From NCBI GenBank assembly GCA_003158835.1, contig PMLI01000343.1, positions 1 through 5,461 of the forward strand: DNA of 5,461 bases. Reading direction: 5' to 3'. Below are positions 5,389 through 5,461 of the stretch, one piece after another. The first letter of the stretch is position 1; the number at the start of each line of letters is the position of its first letter. Source of the stretch: Acidimicrobiaceae bacterium (lineage in GTDB: Bacteria > Actinomycetota > Acidimicrobiia > Acidimicrobiales > Palsa-688). A program made the translations under genes and the position numbers. The notes below the pieces were generated by a model that searched no databases, was not told the DNA's origin, and was given only the letters and a program-made list of their open reading frames with translations.

Positions 5389-5461
5389 CGTCCTACGTGA
5401 AGCCACGGCGACACTCAACGCGGGTCGTCGCCGGTCAGGGAAACTTAGCACCGTAGATTGT
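5389..5461. other. Right-end tail, no gene recognised
   Basis: These 73 bases follow the glycosyltransferase stop and run to the window edge. The only plus-strand start I see (GTG 5397) closes after 19 codons at TAG. No convincing promoter pair is present: a TAGATT at 5454-5459 has no -35 partner at the right distance. Apart from a hairpin near its start I see nothing. Confidence 0.7.
5406..5433 (+). terminator. Possible terminator hairpin after the glycosyltransferase gene
   Basis: CGGCGAC (5406-5412) and GTCGCCG (5427-5433) form a perfect 7-bp GC-rich stem with a 14-base loop, 17 bases after the stop codon. No T-run follows, so it does not meet the classical intrinsic-terminator pattern. 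Terminators without a U-tract have been proposed in actinobacteria. The location supports the call and the long loop weakens it. Confidence 0.33.

Noticed and set aside
5454..5459. TAGATT as a -10 box for a gene beyond the right edge
   Set aside because: No -35-like hexamer lies 16-18 bases upstream and no downstream gene is visible.

Overview
The window looks like chromosomal DNA from a high-GC Gram-positive bacterium (Actinomycetota). Three things suggest this: high G+C with strongly G/C-ending codons, a homodimeric AceE-type pyruvate dehydrogenase E1, and directly behind it a small HhH-GPD protein of a type I know mainly from actinobacterial genomes. ATA isoleucine codons are used regularly, even in aceE, which argues against a Streptomyces-like extreme-GC genome. 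An acidimicrobial or other less-studied actinobacterial lineage is possible, but that is inference.

Layout. (1) 1-1731, plus strand: the C-terminal 576 residues of pyruvate dehydrogenase E1 (aceE), whose 5' end lies outside the window. (2) 1734-2309, plus strand: a 191-residue HhH-GPD base-excision-repair-like protein, two bases after the aceE stop and probably cotranscribed. (3) 2310-2334: a 25-base convergent gap. (4) 3086-4126 and 2335-3105, minus strand: a two-gene unit of a lysylphosphatidylglycerol-synthase-TM (YbhN/AglD-like) membrane protein followed, with a 20-base overlap, by a class I SAM-dependent methyltransferase. (5) 4127-4275: a 149-base divergent intergenic region with a good sigma70-type promoter for the plus strand. 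(6) 4276-5388, plus strand: a family 2 glycosyltransferase with two C-terminal membrane helices. (7) 5389-5461: a short tail with a GC-rich hairpin and no recognisable gene.

The window therefore joins two functional blocks. The left block is central metabolism (pyruvate to acetyl-CoA) with a repair-like passenger gene. The right block looks like the edge of a membrane or cell-surface glycan locus. The glycosyltransferase would load sugar onto a membrane carrier, the polytopic protein resembles flippase-type membrane domains, and the methyltransferase could modify the glycan or lipid. That joint pathway is inferred from family membership and arrangement; no substrate can be read from the sequence.

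I found no CRISPR array, transposase, integrase, tRNA, rRNA or toxin-antitoxin pair, and nothing that is clearly a new system. The points most worth a second look are the HhH-GPD protein, which lacks both standard catalytic residues of its superfamily, and the divergent membrane-glycan gene set.
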